From contig OX387200.1 in assembly GCA_947561715.1 (NCBI GenBank), forward strand, positions 18,912,501 through 18,976,500: a DNA stretch of 64,000 nt. The letters run 5' to 3'. The number at the start of each line of letters is the position of its first letter. Positions within the stretch are counted from its first letter, which is position 1. Positions 55,301 through 61,300 of this stretch are shown here, piece by piece. This DNA comes from Ascidia mentula (Eukaryota > Chordata > Ascidiacea > Phlebobranchia > Ascidiidae). Under the pieces are notes generated by a model, which saw only the letters and a program-made list of their open reading frames with translations, did no database searches and was not told where the DNA came from. The translations under genes were made by a program, and so were the position numbers.

Positions 55301-58300
55301 CAACCTCTGAAGAATTGAGTTTGTCAGGATATCTTTTACCCTCTGCTATACAATGAACCATCCAAATCACTTTTAAACAATCCTTTGAATGTCGCCCATA
55401 GAACGTTGGACAAGAAGTCGGCAAACCTTTTTCAATTAAAAATTTGTTTTCAAACAGAAAGTCAATTTAACTATGGTGACACCAGTGTATGTCAGTAAAT
55501 TAAAGTTACCAATTCCAAAGCATTTCAACTGAGCTGATTCATCACCATCATCTGATTCGTTTTTGTTCGACTCCATATGAGTCACAAGCTCCCTATATGG
55601 TTGCAAAAAAAAACAGCTTCAGAAAAAAAAATTCTGAAACACAATCACCACTTTTCTTATGAATAACTCCATAAAGTCAAGAATTAAAGCCTACTTTGCA
55701 GCTTGAAATAGAGTGAGAAATAACAAGAAAATATATGAAACAGTTTGAAAATTGAAAAATTTGAGACAAGTACAGTAATACAAATACATATTTTGTATAA
55801 ATATCATTAAAATTAGCCACCTGTAAGTAAAAGCTGACAAATCTGCAATTTCAGTTTTCGAGAGATTTTCAGGAAAATCAAAACCTTCAGGCAAACATCC
55901 AACAGAAGCCCAGACAGTTTTAAGACAATCCATGGAGTGTGGACCATTATATGTTGTACAATTTGCTGGCAAATCTAAATGAAATCAAATTTAAATGGTG
56001 TCCATATATGTAGATCATGGCAAAATTCAAACCGATGCCAAAACAAGCTAGCTGTCCAGTACTTGATCCACTGTCAGCATCTGTTCTGATTGCTTCTATT
56101 TCAGTAACAAGTGTCCTTTATATAAAAACCAAATAATTATCAGATTATAAATTAACAGTATGCAGACACAGCAATTTTGGAATACTAAATAATGTGCATC
56201 ATCATTTTGATAACTGCTCTAATTCAAATAATATCAAGCAAATTATTACACAATCTATGACTTGTGATTGGAAAATTATGTGCCAGTATTCAATACAAAG
56301 CTCACAAGTCAGTTGTAGACGACTCACGTGTAATCCAAAGCAGACAATCTGTCAACCTCTGAAGAATTGAGTTTGTCAGGATACCTTTTACCCTCTGCTA
56401 TACAATGAACCATCCAAATCAGTTTTAAACAATCCTTTGAATGTCGCCCATAGAACGTTGGACAAGAAGTCGGCAAACCTTTTTCAATTAAAAATTTTAT
56501 TTCCAAACAGAAGTTTATTTAACTATGGTGACACCAGTGTATGTCAGTAAATTAAAGTTACCGATTCCAAAGCATTTCAACTGAGCTGATTCATCACCAT
56601 CATCTGATTCATTTTTGATCGACTCCATATGAGTCACAAGCTCCCTATATGGTTGCAAAAAAAAACAATCTGGTTCAAAAAAAAAATCTAAAAGATAATC
56701 ACCACGTTTCTCATGAATAACTCTATAAAGTCATGAACTAAAGTCTACTTTGCAGCTTGAAATAGAGTTAGATATAACAAAGAAAATCTCTGAAACAATT
56801 TTTAAAGGTGAAACATTTGCGACAAGTACAGTGATAGAAATACATATTTTGTTTAAACATCGTTAAAATTAGCCACCTGTAAGTAAAAGCTGACAAATCT
56901 GCAATTTCAGTTTTTGAGAGATTTTCAGGAAAATCAAAACCTTCAGGCAAACATCCAACAGACGCCCAAACAGTTTTAAGACAATCCATGGAGTGTGGAC
57001 CATTATATGTTGTACAATTTGCTGGCAATTCTAAAAGTTTCCAAATTTAAATGATGTCCATGTATGTAGATCATGGCAAAATTCAAACCAATGCCAAAAC
57101 AATCTAGCCGTCCAGTACTTGATCCACTGTCAGCATCTGTTCTGATTGCTTCTATTTCAGTTACAAGTGTCCTTTACATGAAAACCAAATAATTATCAGA
57201 TTATAAATTAACAGTATACAGACACATCAATCATGGAATACTAAATAATGTGCATCATCATTTTGATAACTGCTCTAATTCAAATAATATCAAGCAAATT
57301 ATTAAACAATCTATGACTTGTGATTGGAAAATTATGTGCCAGTATTCAATACACAGCTCACAAGTCAGTTGTACACGACTCACATGTAATCCAAAGCAGA
57401 CAATCTATCAACCTCTGAAGAACTGAGTTTGTCAGGATACCTTTTACCCACTGCTAAACAATAAACCATCCAAATCTCTTTCAAACAATCCTTTGAATGT
57501 CGCCCATAGAATGTTGGACAAGAAGTCGGCAAACCTTTTTCAATTAAAAATTTTATTTCCAAACTGAAGTTTATTTAACTATGGTGACACCAGTGTAGGT
57601 CAGTAAATTAAAGTTACCGATTCCAAAGCATTTCAACTGAGCTGATTCATCACCATCATCTGATTCATTTTTGATCGACTCCATATGAGTCACAAGCTCC
57701 CTGTATGGTTGCAAAAAAAAAACAATCTGCTTCAGAAAAAAAATTCTGAAAGATAATCAACACTTTTCTCATGAATAACTCTATAAAGTCATGAACTAAA
57801 GCCTACTTTGCAGCTTGAAATAGAGTTAGATATAACAAAGAAAATCTCTGAAACACTTTTGAAAAGTGAAACATTTGTAACAAACACAGCAATACAAATA
57901 CATATTTTGTTTAAACATCGTTAAAATTAGCCACCTGTAAGTAAAAGCTGACAAATCAGCAATTTCAGGTTTTGAGAGATTTTCAGGAAAATCAAAACCT
58001 GCAGGCAAACATCCAACAGAAGCCCAGACAGTTTTCAGACAATCCATGGAGTGTGGACCATTATATGTTTTACAATTCGCTGGCAACTCTAAAAATTCAT
58101 GTTTTTTAATAATTGCTACTTATTTAACATATACGACAGGCAATACCAACCTATTCCAAAACAATTTAATTGTTCATAATGCGATCCATTGTCAGCATCT
58201 GTTTTGACACCTTCCATTTCAGATATCAGTGTCCTTTGTATAAAACATCACCATTGTAATTTAGCAGCCCAAATAGACATGATCACACATGTTTTGACAT

Positions 58301-61300
58301 CTACCGACTCACCGGTAATCCAAGCCGGACAATCTGTCAACTTCTAAAGCATCAAGTTTTGCAGGGTATTCTGCACCCTCTGGTAAACAACCAGTAGAAT
58401 TCCAAACCTCTTTCAGACAATCCATTGAATGGGGTCCATTGTAGCTTGGACACAAGGTAGGCAAGACTGGAGTAAAGAAAGTTAATTGTAACAAGCAGTC
58501 ACAACCATGAAGGCACTGAATGCAGACCATTGAGTTTGTGAATATTTACAAAGGAATTCTACAAATTAAAACTGGAAATAGATGGCGAACTCAAAAGTCT
58601 TTCACCCAACCCATTTTCTGCAATAGACCCAAATTTACTTGATAAAATATATGCCCATTTTGAAAAGATATGACTAATTGGAGCGGCAGTCAAAAGAAAT
58701 GATGATGAGTGTGGCAATAAAAACACACAACCATTTATAAAACCACAACAGAGCCTGAGCAACAATGCTATTGCATTTCATTGCAAACTGGATATATACT
58801 GATTAGTAACTGGATAGGTACCTATTCCGAAACAATTTGTTTGGGCAGTGTCATTCCCTGTATCAGCATCTGTCTTGGTTGAATTCATTTCAGCCACAAG
58901 ATCTCTACAAAATAGAAATTCAGTAATTTCAAATCTGCTTCAAGAAAAATAAATTTACGCATAAGCCATTGTTGAGAGAGTTTGCCTCTGGGAGAAAGTC
59001 AAATTGTCAGGATATTCTGCACCTTGTTGTAAACAACCAACCAAACCCCAAATAGTCCTTAGACAATCCAAAGAATGTGGACCATTGAATGTAGTGCAAG
59101 AACTGGGAAGTGCTGTAGAAAATAATAACGCACAATCAAACCTATTTTGTGTTTTTAGTGATGTTTACTAGTTCCAAAACATGCAAGCAGTTTTGATGTG
59201 TCTCCATTATCTGCTTCTGATTTGGTTGTGTTCATTCGATTCAACAATTCCCTGAAAATTACAGAACATTTAAGCAAACTTTTATTTCAGTGAACTTATT
59301 TTAACTTTGAACAAAACACTAAAAAGGTTTAATGCATTTTTTAGTTGGATAAGGAAATAAGCACCTGTAAGTGAGTTGTGACAAAACATTGATTTCTCCA
59401 CTTAAAAGTTTCTCAGGATATTCATCCCCTGCAGGCAAACATCCAACAGAAGACCAGATAGTTTTCAGGCAATCCATGGAGTGTGAACCATTATATTTTG
59501 TACAGTTTTCAGGTAATTCTGAAATTGCACAAACTAAGTGTTGCTAATATAAGAAATATTATCATGAAATCCAACCAATTCCGAAACAATCTAGTTGTTC
59601 AGTAGTAGATCCACTGTCAGCTCCTGCTTTGACACCTTCCATTTCAGATACCAGTGTCCTTAAAATCAATGTCACAAAAAAGTATAATTCAGGTGGGACA
59701 TTTAGGCCATTCATAACTTAAATTTGTTTTCAGTTAATGTACAAAAAGCAACAAGCAATTTCACTACCATTGACCAACCGATAATCTAAAGTGGACAATC
59801 TGTCAACCTCTGGAGCAAGAAGTTTTTCAGGATATTCTTCACCCTCTGGCAAACAACCAGCAGAAGTCCAAACTTCTTTCAAACAATCCATTGAATGTCT
59901 TCCATTGTAGTTGGTACAAACAGCTGGCAAAACTAATAGAAAAAACTATTATAACAGAAAAAAAAAACAACAACCTAACAAGACCAATTGCCTATGATGC
60001 AAATAAATGAAAGCACATTTTTTGGCATCACTACAATTCACAAGTGACACTAGATTGGCAATTATAATATTCTGTGAATTTTTCTTATAGCATTTTACTG
60101 CCTAAATTTCCAACCAAAGGTGTAGTTGATCCAGTTGGAAACTGTATAAATACCTATCCCATAGCAGTTTGTTTGGGCAATGTAATTTCCTGTGTCTGCA
60201 TCTGTCTTGGTTGTATTCATTTCAGCTACAAGATCTCTGTCAAAACAAAAACAAAATTTGGGCGGGTTGGTCTTTAAATCTTCTTTAAAAGACAAATTAC
60301 GTATAATTCATTCTTGAGAGTGTTTGCCTCTGGGCAGGAGTCAAATTGTCTGGATATTCTGCACCCTCTGGTAAACAACCAACCAAATTCCAAACAGATT
60401 TTAAACAATCCAAAGAATGTGGACCATCGAATGTTGTGCAAGAAGTAGGAAGCACTGCAGAAAATGTAACACTAAAAACGGCTTGTTTGTGTCAAATCAT
60501 TAACATTTACCAATTCCCAAACATGCAAGCAGTTCTGATGCATCGCCATTGTGTGCTTTAGATTTGGTTGTGTTCATACGAATCAACAATTCACTAAGAA
60601 ATACAAAAATTCTACAACATCTAAATCATACCAGAAACACTCTAGGATGTTTGAAAAATTTACACAGAAACTTTATCAATAAAATAAATTGTTCACGAAA
60701 ATTCAACATTTATGGGACAAAATTCACTATGTTCTAATGTTTCTGCAGCTTAAATATTCATAATGCTAACTGATAGGTGCTCTAATGTCATACCTTTGCA
60801 TATAGTTAGTATTTAGGTTATAGCAATTTTTCTCGGAAGATTAAGACACCATTGGTATATTATTGCACTAGAACATAGACACAAGTCTTTCATATACAAA
60901 TACCACATGTGCACAATTGAAATACACATCAAGAAACAGCTACCGGTAAGTAAGATTTGACAAAACAAAAAATTCAGGACGAGATAGTTTCTCAGGATAT
61001 TCATCCCCTGCAGGCAAACATCCAACAGAAGACCAGACAGTTTTCAGGCAATCCATGGAGTGTGAACCATTATATGTTGTACAGCTTTCAGGTAATTCTG
61101 AAATTGCACACATTAAGTGTTGCTAATATAAGAAATATTATCATGAAATCCAACCAATTCCGAAACAATCTAGTTGTTCAGTAGTAGATCCACTGTCAGC
61201 TCCTGCTTTGACACCTTCCATTTCAGATACCAGTGTCCTTAAAATCAATGTCACAAAAAAGTATAATTCAGGTGGGACATTTAGGCCATTCACAACTTAA

